This document shows, one piece after another, positions 1 through 12,124 of a stretch of DNA of 64,000 nt (the stretch's first letter is position 1; each line of letters begins with the position of its first letter). The position numbers were made by a program, and so were the translations under genes. The stretch comes from Megachile rotundata (taxonomy: Eukaryota > Arthropoda > Insecta > Hymenoptera > Megachilidae): NCBI RefSeq assembly GCF_050947335.1, contig NC_134983.1:1302001-1366000 (forward strand), written 5' to 3'. The notes beneath the pieces were generated by a model. It did no database searches, was not told the DNA's origin, and saw only the letters and a list, made by a program, of their open reading frames with translations.

Positions 1-395
1 ATTTTTAATTCTTTACATACCACTCATTCATCAACTCTGTTTGGGAATGTAGAAATGGTCAAGGTTCTTCAATAAGCGGAGCACAGTTTGATTTTAACAA
101 GATCTTTAATTTGCAGAACGACACTATAGATATTATTCACGCACACTTATCAACCAAGACGACTAACACGCGGACACGAAAGAACAGAAAGTTGATTAAA
201 TTTAAAAAGGGGATTCACTAAATCAATATCGGTACTTGCTGAGATCACTCTCACTCGAAGTTTGGTTGTCTTCTAACCGGCGAGGGATAGACGATCACCT
301 GAATTCGGAAACGCTTCGTGACGTCACGATCCAATCAGCTGTCGCTAATCCGGCGCACCGTGCGATAGGAGCCAATAACCGGATTAACGACAATA
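1..395. other. Unassigned sequence beyond the gag fragment
   Basis: I see no convincing coding exon or RNA gene here. It lies beyond the point where the minus-strand gag reading frame stops looking like gag. It has a mixed AT-rich then moderately GC-rich composition and could be the flank into which the retroelement inserted or another decayed repeat. Confidence 0.3.
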
Positions 396-1163
396 CTAAC
401 TGTAACGCGACGGAAGACAAACATTGCCGTTAGGTGTTGAATACGACGGGGTTGCGAGGAGACGGAATGGATTTTTTTCGTCTTGAGGTGAATTCACGGC
501 CGCCTGCGCTCGCCGGTTACAATATGACACAAACTCATCATTCGTCACCTCATTCATTACGTCAAACACAATCATCTTGAGACCCACTCTCTTGGGTGTC
601 TCAATCTCGAGACTTATTTCCTCAAACTTTTTATGTTGTTTTAACATCTCCATTTCTTTCACACTCGCAGCTTCAATTACAAGTCCACCACTTCTAATCT
701 TTCTCACAGCTTTCACATGCACGTTCAAACCACCACTCACACCACTCATCACTTTCTCTTTTACCTGCTCACTCGTCATTTTCACACTCTCATCCTTCGC
801 TTTCGCAACAACAGCAAACGTCCTGACCTTCGGTTTTTCACTCATACATACACCCTTCGATCGTTCATCCGTACCAATTCCACTTCTACCAGTCACACTC
901 GCGTAAGTCGCTGATACAGGCACATTCACACGCTCATTCATTATCCTTCTACTCTCCTCTAATCTTCCAATCAGTCTCTCATTCCTTCCAGCCATTCCAA
1001 CCATACATTCCTCATACTCACTCACACAATTCAATATAAACTCCGTTGCCGCTTTGGAAACACGGTCAGCCTCAGTTAACAGAAACTTCCTCAGCTTCTC
1101 GCTAACCTTCCTCATGGCCCGTAGTTCCTTCTCATCTCCTTCGCATCCTTCCTCCATCTCCAC
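396..1163 (-). pseudogene. Non-LTR retrotransposon ORF1 (gag-like) fragment
   Basis: The open frame gives 255 residues. It has a charged helical N-terminal half (about residues 1-75), then a linker with YASVTGRS, then a mixed alpha/beta stretch ending in RVGLKMIVFDVMNE followed by acidic residues. That layout is typical of gag proteins of the I/Jockey/R1 group of insect LINEs (family assignment from memory). After about residue 220 the sequence no longer resembles gag and there are no CCHC zinc knuckles, so the element is broken near position 500. A frame change probably separates this ORF from coding-like sequence just upstream (about 1186-1434). No reverse transcriptase follows on the minus strand within the window. 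The GC-rich leader of the same element runs to about 4135. This is certainly a mobile-element remnant; the exact clade is uncertain. Confidence 0.6.
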
Positions 1164-1513
1164 TTCCTCTGCCGCCTCCTCCTGCCTAGTTCGCTTCCGC
1201 CGACCTAGGCTTCTTCACATCCCCTCCCCCCTTCAAATCCCCAAGTTTAACGCAATCCATAAAGATCCCACGAGTCGAGACGAACGTCAAACACTCCCCG
1301 GGTGACGCCCTTCCCGGGGAGAAAGCTCTTACATTCGGGAGGTCGCCAGGTGTCCTGAGAAGGCCGCTAATGACTGGTGCTCCCACCAGCCCACCCCCAC
1401 GCACACTGGGAGGTGCCCCATCGTCGCGCACCATAGCTTAAGGTTAGAGTATTTTTTATAGAGTTCCTGTGAAACATGACCACAGGCTTACGGTATGCTA
1501 GAGGGAGCACATG

Positions 1514-4230
1514 CTGGCTGTCGTGGCGAGTGCACGTGTTCGGGGGTCGCTCCGCGTTAAAATCCAGTTTTGGTGGGAGAAAGTGGTAAAAGTGTGGTAA
1601 ATAATGTTGCGAAGTGGGGCGGGGGGGGGGGGACCGCGGGGGAAGTGAGCGGTGAAATTTTTGTGAAAATCGGAAGTAGAATAGTGAAGTTATAAATAAA
1701 AAGCGAAATTTCGATAATGGTGACTCCCACGCGACGCGAGGGAAAGCATGGTGTGCAAACCCATGAAAAGTTGAGAACGGGGAAACGAGTGTCCGGGCCG
1801 TCCGCGGAATAAAATAAATATGTGCGCGACTTAAACACGATTATTTTTATATATCGCGAGTGAAAATAGTGCCATTTAAGGGTGAAAGTTGCCCTCGAAG
1901 AAGGACTTGCGCGAACACGTGGCCGTGCGACATGTCGAAGTTGCGAGAGAAAGTCGCAGAAATTAAATTAATTAATTAATAATGTAAATGTCATTAGGGA
2001 TTTAGAGTGCGGGAAAGGGCGAATGAGGCATATTGAATGCACGCGGTGATTAGTTTTGGCTATTTTCGTATTTTCGTGATTTGATAGTAAATAAATAATG
2101 GCGTCAGTCGTACAAGTTTCAATATATCGTACGAACACGTGGGCATCTCCGCGCGAGGGAAAGCGTAGAGCGTAAAGGCCGGTTCGCAAACATCCAACAT
2201 GGCCGGGGAAGGGTCGCTGCAGGCGCATGGAGAGCGGCCCTTAAGGACGAAGCCTAAGGGCGAAGCGAAGGCACGCGGCAACAAGCAAGATGGCGGAGAC
2301 ATGGCGCGTTTTTCAAATGGTAAGCGGATAGGTTGAAGCAAGAAGACAATAAGGAGGAGAAGAGGAAGAGGCGAGACGACACGGAACGAAGTGAAGGAAG
2401 GAAGTAATTAATTAATTAATTAATTAATTAATGAAGTGAATGAGATTAATAATAGCAATAATAATAATAATAATACAAATAATAATAATTAAGAATTAAC
2501 TACTAAATTATTTATAAATAGTGAAATGATTAGTAATTAATAATAAATTAGATTAATTAATAAATAAATACTAAATAAGAAATAATTAACAGATAGGCAA
2601 TTAATTCGGTGTAGTGTTGGGAAAGTGTTATGGGAGTGCAGTGAAGTGCTGGGAGTGTTGCGGGTATAGGGGAATATACGTGACCACGTGCGCGAGTGCA
2701 GAGGAACAGTGCAAAGCGGGAAAATGGCGGAAACGTGTTGGAAGAACTGCGGAAAACGCTCCAGCACCCTGGAAACTCCGAAGTCACAACGATGGTGGGG
2801 CAACGGGGCCGTATTGAGAATATCCAGCGTGGCGGCGGATGGAACGCTGTAAGCACTTGGTGAGCGGCCCTAAAGGGTGAAGCGAAAGGATGCGGCAGCT
2901 AGCAAGACGACGGAGGCATGGCGCGCTTTTCAAATAGCAAGAGGAGGGGAAAAAAGCGAGAAGACAGCGAGAGGGAGAAAAGGAAGAGCAGGAGTGGAAG
3001 AGGCGGAGAAACAAACATAGACACGACCGCTCAAACGACTCAAACCTGCAAGCGAGGAAACCGGTGTCAGCCTGGTCATAGCACCATTAGGGGGCACACA
3101 ACGGGAACCGACGGAGCGGGGGAGAGGAGGGAGAGAGGTCAAATTGAACAGAGAATCCTTCTGATCAACTGTTGATTCAACTAGGGACCCAGTCGTCAGC
3201 CTGCTCATGGCACCATTAGCGGGCAACAATGGGGACCGAGTGGAATCGACAGAAGAGAGGAAGGAGAAATTTTAGCAAGAGCAACGGGCTCATGTAGCGT
3301 TGTGGAAGAAGACTGGGGCGTAATAGGAAAAAGGGGAGAAATAGTCAGGCAACAAGCGCGTGCGGGAGTAGGGGCGCGGGGGCGGGGGTGGGGGACGGAA
3401 AATTTGCGGAAATTTTCACGAGCAGAACTCGCGTAATAATGAGTGGCACAGGATGCACAAATGTACTAGGAGATAGCGAAAGGTTAAACTTAGCGTGTTC
3501 AGGAAAAGGGGATGAAGGGGGGGTGGGGTGGGGGTGGGGAAAATTTTTGTGAAGCAAAATAGACATTTGCGTAGCCCAAACAGAGTTAGACATAGAAACC
3601 GAAAGCGTATTCGGACATTAGGTGGGAAATAATGAGGAGAGGTCGTGGTTTTTTGCCGTATGTTCGAGCCCACCGGGAGGCGGTGCTGAGGGGGCGTTAC
3701 AAGACAAGCTGGAGGTCAGCGCATTTTTGCCCGAGAGCCTCCCCTTAGATCTTGACGTAGCCTCTCGGGCCAAGACCCTTTGGTTGAGAGCATCCATTCT
3801 CCACACATGGAACACATACGCGATGGGTGGGGTGGGGAGAGGGGGGTAGTCTTTTTTCCACAACAAGCGAGCGATGGCCTAGCGCAGGGGGACTATATCC
3901 ACGGACAGGAAAGCCTGCCGGGTTGCCGCCACCCTCCGCCCTTGTGGCGGGGGCGGGAGACAGTTTTAGTGGGTATGCGTGGAAACCGTCCCTCTTCTAG
4001 GGGCGCCGGAAGCGTGAGTTTTTCCACACTACCTGGGCTATCTTCCCAGGTGTCCGTAATAGGATTTCTGTCTTCCTAAACCCGTCTCGGCAGCCCTACC
4101 CCGACCGTGGTGCGATGGATAACCCTCGCTCCGACCATTGGCCATAAAGGCCTATATTTCTTGCGGCTGTGATTAGAAGCGCGACACGCTTATACCTACG
4201 AGACCTGCAATGTTAATTGAGAAATCAATT
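1514..4230 (-). repeat. Long GC-rich 5' leader of non-LTR element, left copy
   Basis: Read on the minus strand this is the leader preceding the gag fragment. It is a near-identical inverted copy of 55515-57587, with homology ending at CGCCACGACAGCCAGC at the gag-proximal side. Open frames occur on both strands but none resembles a known protein and the matching copy breaks them, so I treat it as untranslated leader. It contains (TTAA)n and (AAT)n microsatellites around 2405-2490 and an internal duplication absent from the other copy. The outermost 100 bp (about 4137-4230) belong to a DNA transposon. Confidence 0.75.
2231..2945. repeat. Internal duplication inside the leader
   Basis: The block at 2231-2330 (GAGCGGCCC, then GCGAAGCGAAGG, then ATGGCGCG and TTTTTCAAAT) recurs at about 2862-2945 with substitutions, about 630 bp apart. 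The corresponding place in the 55.5-57.6 kb copy has one unit only. Variable copy number of leader repeats is common in insect non-LTR elements. Confidence 0.6.
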
Positions 4231-4538
4231 AACGGCATATAAAGAGGTATATAATATTCAGAATATTGTGAAAGATTATAAAAATAATTAAAAAATACTA
4301 GAAATAGAAATAATAAATATTAAAAATTAAATTAGAAATAATAAAAAGATTGTAAAAATCCATTAATTCCGGAGATATTTCCAAAAGTATGATTTCAGCC
4401 CTTAACTTTGAGGGCTATTTTCACCCCTTTAATGTGAACGATGGTCGTAAAAATATACGTGTCAAATATTTTTTTGCGTTCTATATCATACTCAAAGCAC
4501 ATCAAAATCCGTATGTATCGGTTGGGTAACGTCCCTTA
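4137..4538. mobile_element. Arm of a CAAGGGAC-ended DNA transposon
   Basis: This matches, with divergence, one arm of the foldback at 62004-63395. The shared parts are the GGCCATAAAGGCCTATAT core, the AATTGAGAAATCAATTAA palindrome, the block around GGGCTATTTTCACCCC, and the terminal GTCCCTTA. The terminal end lies near 4538. The non-LTR leader begins inside this arm. Confidence 0.6.
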
Positions 4539-5663
4539 TAAGTCTATTTCTAACATAAACTTTCAAGTCTTTGTATTATAATAAACCAAACATTTTTCTG
4601 TCACAAGTTAAAATTTCGATCTATTATAAGACCATGTGTCTTGCCTTGTGCACTAGTAGTCAATTAAGAAATTAATTAATAATCCGGGCCTTATTGAAAA
4701 CCGCGTAACCGAAATAGTTAGCTAACGATTTGCGGCACTAATAGGTTTTACATGCTTAATATCTCTTACTAAATTTACTAGGTACACGAAAATATATCTG
4801 ACGTACATATATTTTTTATATATCTTTGCTGAAGTAATTGTTAATTATAATTCTGTTTTTTGTTTTTACCTTTAATTACTTGAATAAACTTAGTTATTGA
4901 AAGGTGTCAACCTGTGGTTTTCATTCTTTGTCACGCACCGCACAACTCCCACATTCTTTTAGAGTTAGTTATAATAAGAACGAGGCAAAAGCCGCTCTTT
5001 ATCTCATGAGTGCTGTAAACTCCTGAACATGGCTTCAGGCACGTTACACTTGTTATTAGCGTATAGCGGAGATGGAACGTAACTGTATGAAAAATAGCGC
5101 TTTAAGTAGTATTGTAAAGAATGTAATCGTGGTAAATTTTATTCACTTACAGTTATTATAATTCTTAGATCAGTTAAGTTATCATTGTACACGATTCAGA
5201 GAAGCGTTTACAGTCATAATTTAAAATATTTTCTGAATTTTAATGAAAGTTACAAAATTACGAAGAACTATATTATCTCATATTACATTTAGCTATATTG
5301 ATATATCATGTAAAGTTTTCAATGGTAGATCGAGATATTACCATATATTAATAAAGGTATTAAAAATATTATAGTACGTGCATATGTAAATCTTATAATT
5401 AGTTCAATAGTCTTCAATCAATTACGTCTGTATCGAATGTATAATAGCTTTATCAACACTGGTTTTCAGATGTTCCTTTGAAAACATTAGAGTAAATGTC
5501 GTTATCTTTCGTTTTTCATTAAGAGTAAACGATACTTTTTGGCAAACAAATGAACTTGGACACATTTTCAAGCAAATATTTAGTTTTTTCATTCACTACA
5601 TATTTGTATGATAGCAAATGTTTGTTTTATAAACATGCAAACATAGATGCAAATTATCATTTC
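4539..5663. other. AT-rich interval with one dispersed repeat, Tsp 3' flank
   Basis: No gene is visible apart from the repeat at 4879-5048. The part next to 5664 should include the Tsp 3' untranslated region, which I cannot delimit. Confidence 0.4.
4879..5048 (+). repeat. LTR-like tail shared with 36835-37017
   Basis: Both copies contain GAATAAAC, then a TTGAAAG block, a CGCAC block, a CCCACA block, AACGAGGC, AAAGCCGCTCTTTA, and end in GTTACA. A polyadenylation-type signal followed by a CA terminus suggests the 3' end of an LTR, but I could not find the matching 5' end. Confidence 0.45.
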
Positions 5664-5788
5664 TTAATTTGAATTGTAGTAATTAGATCGTTGACTGTTG
5701 TGCACTCTTATTTCGTCACCAGAATCTGCTGCCACTTCTTTCTTCAGATTTTCTGGTAGCTCATTCCAAACTGATTGAGGAACAGATT
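5664..5788 (-). CDS. Tsp: Thrombospondin, terminal coding exon
   Basis: On the minus strand a TTTCAG acceptor is followed by 40 codons and a TAA stop. The peptide begins SVPQSVWNELPENLKKEV and is acidic then Asn-rich. The previous Tsp exon ends one base into a codon (TGC AAA G, then GTGAG), and this exon supplies AA to complete a Glu codon, giving CKESVPQSVWNELP. That position corresponds to the short tail following the last conserved cysteine in thrombospondin/COMP proteins, where an acidic or proline-containing tail is usual. Phase, splice sites and position all agree. It is too short for simple ORF calling. It is separated from the preceding exon by about 7 kb of transposon-rich intron. 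A cDNA is needed to exclude an alternative terminal exon. Confidence 0.75.
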
Positions 5789-6873
5789 CTGAAACATTAA
5801 AACTGCTGTTATTAAAACCGATATATTTATTCAATTTTTCTGAAAATAAATGTTATTTATAATGCCGGGTTATTAAGTTCCGGCCAGATAGTAATCGTCA
5901 GTTATATCCGACAGTTTCTGCAACATGTCACTGAAAGCTTCGTGCTTCGCGTTATTTATGAATAGAAAATATAAAATTTATGTAAATATTTCTCAGGGAT
6001 CGGTTGTTTGAGAGTCGTCGGATGCGATGGGGCGCGATCGAGCGAGCGGGCAACTTGGATGGTTGGCGTCATGAGAATTTGGTGCAACGAGGATTTGGCG
6101 GGAATATAGGAAAAGGACAAAGGATAGGACGGTTTTTATTTTTCACGCAGGAATTAGGGGAGAACAAGGAAAGCGGCATGGCGTCGGGCGGCAGTTATGC
6201 CATAACAGTCGAAAGTAGCACATAGTCCAAAAAGGCGTTCCGTAATTTCTATAATTAATTTCTGTATTTTCATTGTTTGATTTATTAAAGTCTTTTTTTG
6301 TTGTTGTTAATCCCACAACCTTCGTTATCCGTCAACCCCGATTTATTCGATCCTACATTTCATATTATAATTATAACAAAACTGTTATCAAAATATTTCG
6401 ATATTTCGGACAAAAAATTTCACTAGTATGATTTGAATTTTACTATTCACCAGTCTAATATTATGATATTCTTCGAAATATGACGCACTGAAAATATGTA
6501 TACAGCGGGTATCTTCTTTCACGGAAGATCAGAGTCGGTAAAATGAGCCATTTACGGGAACACATTTTCATATATGTGATAGGCTGGATCACGGAACAGA
6601 TTTAAACCTGGCCGGCAAAGTTTTCATTATTATTTAAATAACACTATTATTTTAGAAGTGTTCCTTTACGGTGGCTAAACTTAACCCTTTGCGGTCGGAA
6701 GGCGATTCTCAGTCGCCACGGCGTTTCGCGCGACAGGTCGGATGGCGGGTGAGAGGCGCCAATCGGTGTTTATGTTAGATTTTGTTAACTCCAAACGAGA
6801 GGGTCGCACTATTGGTTCTTGGAAAGGTTCCTTAGCTATCGGTGGTCTCTTATACAATGTATGAAATGACATA
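5789..6873 (-). other. Tsp last intron, distal part
   Basis: Intronic sequence between the terminal exon and the deleted mariner. A locally GC-richer patch (about 5998-6235) is followed by an AT-rich stretch; I recognise no gene or element in either. Confidence 0.5.
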
Positions 6874-7793
6874 CATGGTGTGTTCCATAAGTAATGCGAA
6901 GTATTTTTTTTAAAGGAATTGACTGTACCAATTCTTACAAATACTTAAAATTCTTCAAAGTACTGCCCTTGGACATCTACACATTTTTGCCAGCGACGCT
7001 GCCATAAACGGTACGCTTCCTGGAATGCGTTTTCCGGAACCGCTTTTAGGGCCTCGGTCACGGCCGCTTGAATATCTTGTACGGACGAGAAACGCGTTCC
7101 TTTCAGGGGTGTCTTGATCCGGGGGAACAAGAAAAAGTCTGCCGGTGCCAGGTCAGGACTATAGGGGAGTTGGGGAAGCGTTAACACTTGGTTTTGGGTC
7201 AAAAACTCTCGTATTCGCAGCGCGTTGTGGCAAAGCGCGTTGTCGTGATGCAGTATTCAGGTACCGGAGATGTGTTTTCTCGTCCTGACAACCCTTTTTC
7301 GCAGTCTTTCCAGCATATTCACTTAGTAGGCGGTATTAACTGTCTGTCCTTCAGGAAGAAATTCTTTATGGACTGTTTGACGGACTGTTTTGCTGGTTTG
7401 TGGCCGCCCGGAGCGTTGATCGTCGCGAACCTCTTCCCGCCCTTCCTTAAAGATCTTTAACCACCTCGAAACTTGTGAATACCACAGAACAGAGTCCCCA
7501 TAAGCCTCACGAATCATTTTATTTGTCTCCTTAAGAGATTTGTTTAGTTTAGCACAAAAGCTTTATCGCGTATCGTTGTTCCGATCGTCGACTCCATTTT
7601 CTCCGTGACACGGTCACCAAACAGGGGGTCACAAAAATTAACGTCCTGTCCCTTTCACAGCTCGGAGAGCCCTGGAACCGGGTTCGTTGGAAAGCTAAGG
7701 GTCCCCCGCATCTAACGCACGTGGTCCGATCCCCCTCCGACCAACAGGAGCGGCTCAGAAATTTCCTTCGCATTACTTATGGAACACACCATG
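6874..7793 (-). mobile_element. Mariner-like element, internally deleted
   Basis: Perfect 28-bp terminal inverted repeats begin CATGGTGTGTTCCATAAG, and both ends are preceded by TA, the target duplication of mariner elements. Length is 920 bp, against about 1.3 kb for a complete copy. It lies in the last Tsp intron, and its transposase reads on the minus strand. Confidence 0.9.
6945..7605 (-). pseudogene. Mariner transposase remnant
   Basis: The N-terminal part retains a helix-turn-helix region (MIREAYGDSVLWYSQVSRWL, then GREEVRDDQRSGRP near 7323-7517), and upstream bases in another frame still read KLNKSLKETNK. The C-terminal part (6945-7260) keeps HDNALCHNALRIREFL, PYSPDLAPADFFLFP and the terminal KCVDVQGQYFEEF. 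These are hallmarks of mariner D,D34D transposases. The middle, which should hold the first catalytic Asp, is missing: the frame passes from just after the helix-turn-helix and hinge into the second-Asp region. There is at least one further frameshift near the start. The protein cannot be functional. The element may still be mobilised by a transposase in trans because its ends are intact. Confidence 0.85.
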
Positions 7794-7795
7794 TA

Positions 7796-8876
7796 TCATA
7801 ACAAAGGTGAGATGTTGAAACATTCTTCTATTATGTAGCTCTGACAATGGTTCTGACGTTTCATAACAAACTCTTATGCCAAATCTCAGTTAAATAATGA
7901 ACAGAACAGTTGCGAATAATGTTCACTTATATGTTTGTCATGATTAAGGAACAGAACTAGTTATATATAATTAACAGAAGTCGAGCTAATAAAATTTCGG
8001 TAACTTTATGATTGTACAATTCTTATAAACCATTGTAGCGTACAGGAAAATGTGTAAAGCGCCAACAAATAAAGTAATAACAGTCAATGATAATCAAACT
8101 TAGAAATCCATTAGAAATCCCTTAGAAATAGTATAGAATAGGTCAGAATATTAGATAGAGTCGCGAATATTCTAGAAAAATGAACGTTCTAGAAAAGTCG
8201 AAATTCTGTCGCGATGCGAGAGTTTGTAGGCCGCACAGGCCTACAATAATAAGTTTACTTGTTACCTACAAAACAGACAGAAGCACCCAGAAAGCTGGAG
8301 AAGGTGGCAAACACTGATCTGGATAGTTAAATGTATGGTACACACATTGCAGATTAGCGGTGAATAGAGAATTTGAGGATTAAAATGTTCATAAAACTTC
8401 AAACGCGTTTTTCTCGAAACCAGTTTCTTCATACTGGGAGGACGGATTTCTTGGTGACTATTGCATGGATCGAATTGAAATTTTTACATTAGCTGCACTA
8501 CAATACTGTCCTTGGAAGTACGTAGCCGTTTTTTGATTGAATGTAAACTTTTTCTTTTAATAAACAATTCAGTGCTCATTTTTCATGCAAAAAGTCGATT
8601 CATTCCTTAAAAAATGCATAACTTCCACAAAAATTGATTAATCAGAAAACCCCTACGTACTTCTAAAGCCAATTGTATACAGATTATAAATTCTTTTGAT
8701 TTTTTATCCCACGACTCATACATAACGAGAAATCCGTCCTCCCGTGGCGGTGTTTTACCAAAATGTGTTTCCGACGATGGGCTCTGTCGCCAATATTTTG
8801 TACGAAAATGACAATAAAAAAATATTTGTTTGTAGTTCAATATGTGTTAAATAAACCCTCTGAAAAAAAATTCTTC
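7796..8876. other. Tsp intron sequence between elements
   Basis: No gene is recognised. It contains heat-shock-element matches at 8170-8194 and a 16-bp inverted pair at 8436-8451 and 8728-8743. Confidence 0.4.
8170..8194. promoter_or_regulatory. Heat-shock-element-like cluster
   Basis: TTCTAGAA at 8170-8177 is followed by GAACGTTCTAGAA at 8182-8194, a perfect three-unit nGAAnnTTCnnGAAn array. No TATA box or gene start is evident next to it, so regulatory activity is only a possibility. Confidence 0.35.
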
Positions 8877-10176
8877 TTAACCGACTTCGAAAAAGGAGGA
8901 GGTTACTCAATTCGATCAGTATATATTTTTTTTTTTTTTTTTCTATGTATGTACGCCGATTACGCCTAGCTGGGTGGACCGATCGGAACGAAACCTTTTG
9001 CATGTGGTAGGTTCTGACTCCCCATTGGTACCATTACCAAAAAATTTTTCATTTTTTAATTGCAAAGTGTTGTTATTGCAAAACGACCATCAACTTTTGA
9101 AATAAACTTTTCTCGATTTTAGTGCGCTTTTAATATCTTATCACGGACATGATTCTGAACAATTTTGTTCATATACAAATTTCGCGGAAAGCTTTTGTTT
9201 TCGAGATATTAGCGAAAAATTGTTATTAACTTTTGAAATCAACTTCGAACGATTTTAATGTCCTTCGAATATGTTATTAGGGGCGTGGTTCTGGACCACT
9301 TTTTCCTCTTGCATAATTGACGGAAAGCTTTTGTTTTCGAGATATTAGCGAAAATTGTTGTTAACTTTTGAAACCAACTTCGAACGATTTTAATATCCTT
9401 CTAATACGTTATTAGTGGCATGATTCTGAACGAGGTTTTCCTTATGCATAATTGACGGAAAACTCTAGTTTCCGTGATATTAGCGGAAAACTATTGTTAT
9501 TAATATTAGTGGAACGCTCCGTGCTATGCACGGGAAAGACAAGAAAGGGCAATTATAACGCACTGTACCAAAACACTAACTAAGCTTTACTGCTCTGACA
9601 CGCGACTTATACAGCAAGATGAGTTCATGTTGACGTTGGTGTATTATTCCCATTGCTTGGTACAGTCTCCGTATCGTTCTAAAACTGCATCAATTTGATT
9701 TGTTAGAAAATTTGTTGCGCAGGATCTGCTATTATTTTACGGATACTTTAACCCTTGCGAAGTCCTAAACCGTAAGAGATACACATGCGCAGTAAATTTT
9801 TGCAAAGAAAATTAACAAAGAACAAATGGATGAAGCACTCTCAATCATGATGTAATTAGTTTGTACTTGTCCCTGAAAGAGTGTCCCTTATTTTTTTTTT
9901 TCTATGCATGTTCGCCGGTTTTTTCCTAGGTGGATGGTGCGATCGGAACAAAGCCTTTCGCATCTTGTAGAGTCTGACTCCCCATTGGTACCATTACCAA
10001 AACTTTTTTCATTTTTTAGTTGCAAAGGATTATTGTTGCAGAAAAAATTGAAAAACGAATATCCATGTTGTCTTTTACTTAATTTTGCTCATGGCATTTA
10101 CGCAGACAAAAAATAGCCCGGAAGAACTGTCTCACAGTATCCTATACAATTCTGCCCATTCCACTAAAAAGCGTGA

Positions 10177-12124
10177 AATAAAATAATTTTCAGAAAAAAA
10201 ATACACCGACTTCGAAATGCACTAAAAAGTATAAAATAATTTCTATTTCCTAATGAAGTAATTTATATTTCATTCAATCATACAATTACGTAACAGATAT
10301 GAATGAAACCTATTTACTCGTTAGGTAGTATATTAAATACATTTCAACTTTTTCGGAGGCGGCACAAAATTAAAAATACCTCAGTAAACGTTGCTGCCAA
10401 TAACCAGTTGATTGTGGTATGGCGTATTGGAAATTAATAAATCCTGAGAAGGAATACGTACCATTATAGATATATCTGGTAATATACGTAAATGTAACGA
10501 CTGCATCTTCATTTCGCATATAAATGAAATTGAATTGACTTCGTTCGCATGTATCATGGATCTAAGAACCTATAAGCGGAGCCCATGACGCGGGAATTAC
10601 CAAATTTGCGGCAGATGGGCTCTATCTTTATAGTGTATGCGGCGATCGAGTCTTTCCGTCGCATACTCTATGAATCTAGCCCTTTGCGGACTACCGCCGC
10701 ATACAGGGTGTTACCTGTAACGCTACTCACGATTTTTCTCCCACTTGTAACCACCTTACGAAAAAAAGTTTAGAACAAAATTTGCAGGGCATGAAGTGCA
10801 CAATAGATATTAGTAAAGCAAATTTTGAAAACAGTTTGTTCTCTTGGCAAAGTCAAGGTCACCTTGGGTTTTTTAAATAGGAACATACATTTTTTTTCAT
10901 TCATAGCGTTAGAGGACATCGAGACGAATTCAAAACGTATATTACATTATATTTTTATTAACATATTACTCGATTTACAGAAGTGGAAAAATGTAAAGTA
11001 CTTAGCTTTTGACTTTGGTAGGGTAACCATTATTTGGTTCCAAAGAGATCACTGAATGTAAATACGCGACTAGAATATAAGAAAAATACACTTTATTTAA
11101 TTACATGTTCAAAATGTAACATATGCCGCCTTCCATCACATAATATTCCAGTCTTTTACTTCACATTTCCACTGTATATACATATAATAACAATAATACA
11201 TGTTGTAATAATTACAATTTTGTCAATAGTTTTCCATACCACCCAAGAGGTACTACTTGATGCATTTTTTTAAATTGGTTTTTCCTATAGGCCTATTCCA
11301 CTGAATAAGAAAAACGACAGTGACTCGACAGGAAAGACCAAACGACCCAGAAGATCGAAGGAAAATTAAAATATTTTCGATTTCGGCTTTTCTGCTAAGT
11401 CACTGCGTTCTTCTTATTTAGTGGAATAGGCCTATAGGAGAAACCACTTTAAAAAAACGCATCAACCATAGTACCTCTTGGGTGATATGGAAAACTATTG
11501 ACAAAATTGTAATTATTATAACATGTATTATTGTTATTATATGTATATATAGATGTATATATAGATGTTTATAGATGTAAACATAGTATTAATAACTTTA
11601 ATAATCTGTAAAAATAATAATTATTAACAATGCAAGTAAAATTTTTAATCACCGATGGATCCCGACAAATCTATCGTACGACGTCCCGGGTACACAGCGT
11701 CACGTGGGCAGTCTAGCGCGGAAGTAGCGACACGGAAGGCGTCTACTCCGAAATCGGCCCGAAAAGTGCAACTAAATCCGAGCACTGAGATAGACCATAG
11801 TTACATTCTATACACACTAACACCTACTTCGCGGCGTGCTGTCGAGTTATATGTATAGAAAAGAAATAGCTATACAAGCTTTGCCTATGTTCGGCTGTCC
11901 GAAGGTTGACATGTTCAAGAAAATCTTTTAATTTTGCGCCGCTTCCGAAAAGGTTGAAATGTATTTAATATACTACCTAACGAGTAAATAGGTTTCATTC
12001 ATTTCTGTTACGTAATTGTATAATTGAATGAAATATAAATTACTTCATTAGGAAATAGAAATTATTTTATACTTTTTAGTGCATTTCGAAGTCGGTGTAT
12101 TTTTTTTCTGAAAATTATTTTATT
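10177..12124. mobile_element. Inner element with about 200-bp inverted repeats
   Basis: The arms 10177-10375 and 11926-12124 are inverted copies, starting AATAAAATAATTTTCAG and containing ACACCGACTTCGAAATGCAC. The corresponding element in the second composite is 23658-24786, about 820 bp shorter. The extra sequence here includes the hairpin at 11175-11549. No transposase is visible. Confidence 0.75.
11175..11549. repeat. Nested palindrome
   Basis: About 170 bp on each side are inverted copies around position 11362. Landmarks are CCTATAGGCCTATTCCACT on the left and its complement near 11425. It lies in the part of copy A absent from copy B, so it looks like a later foldback insertion. Confidence 0.7.

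Larger units (their letters stand above)
8877..12124. mobile_element. Composite repeat, copy A
   Basis: It begins AACCGACTTCGAAAAAGG and ends at AGTGCATTTCGAAGTCGGTG plus a T-run and TGAAAATTATTTTATT. The first 1.8 kb (to about 10705) is nearly identical to 22347-24184. It contains three to four degenerate tandem units of about 120 bp (9060-9500) built around TTTTGTTTTCGAGATATTAG, and an inner inverted-repeat element at 10177-12124. No transposase is recognisable. It lies in the last Tsp intron. Confidence 0.75.

Noticed and set aside
3622..4079. Plus-strand frames at 3622-4079 and matching ones at 55745-56118
   Set aside because: Antisense to the retroelement leader in both copies and frames differ between copies.
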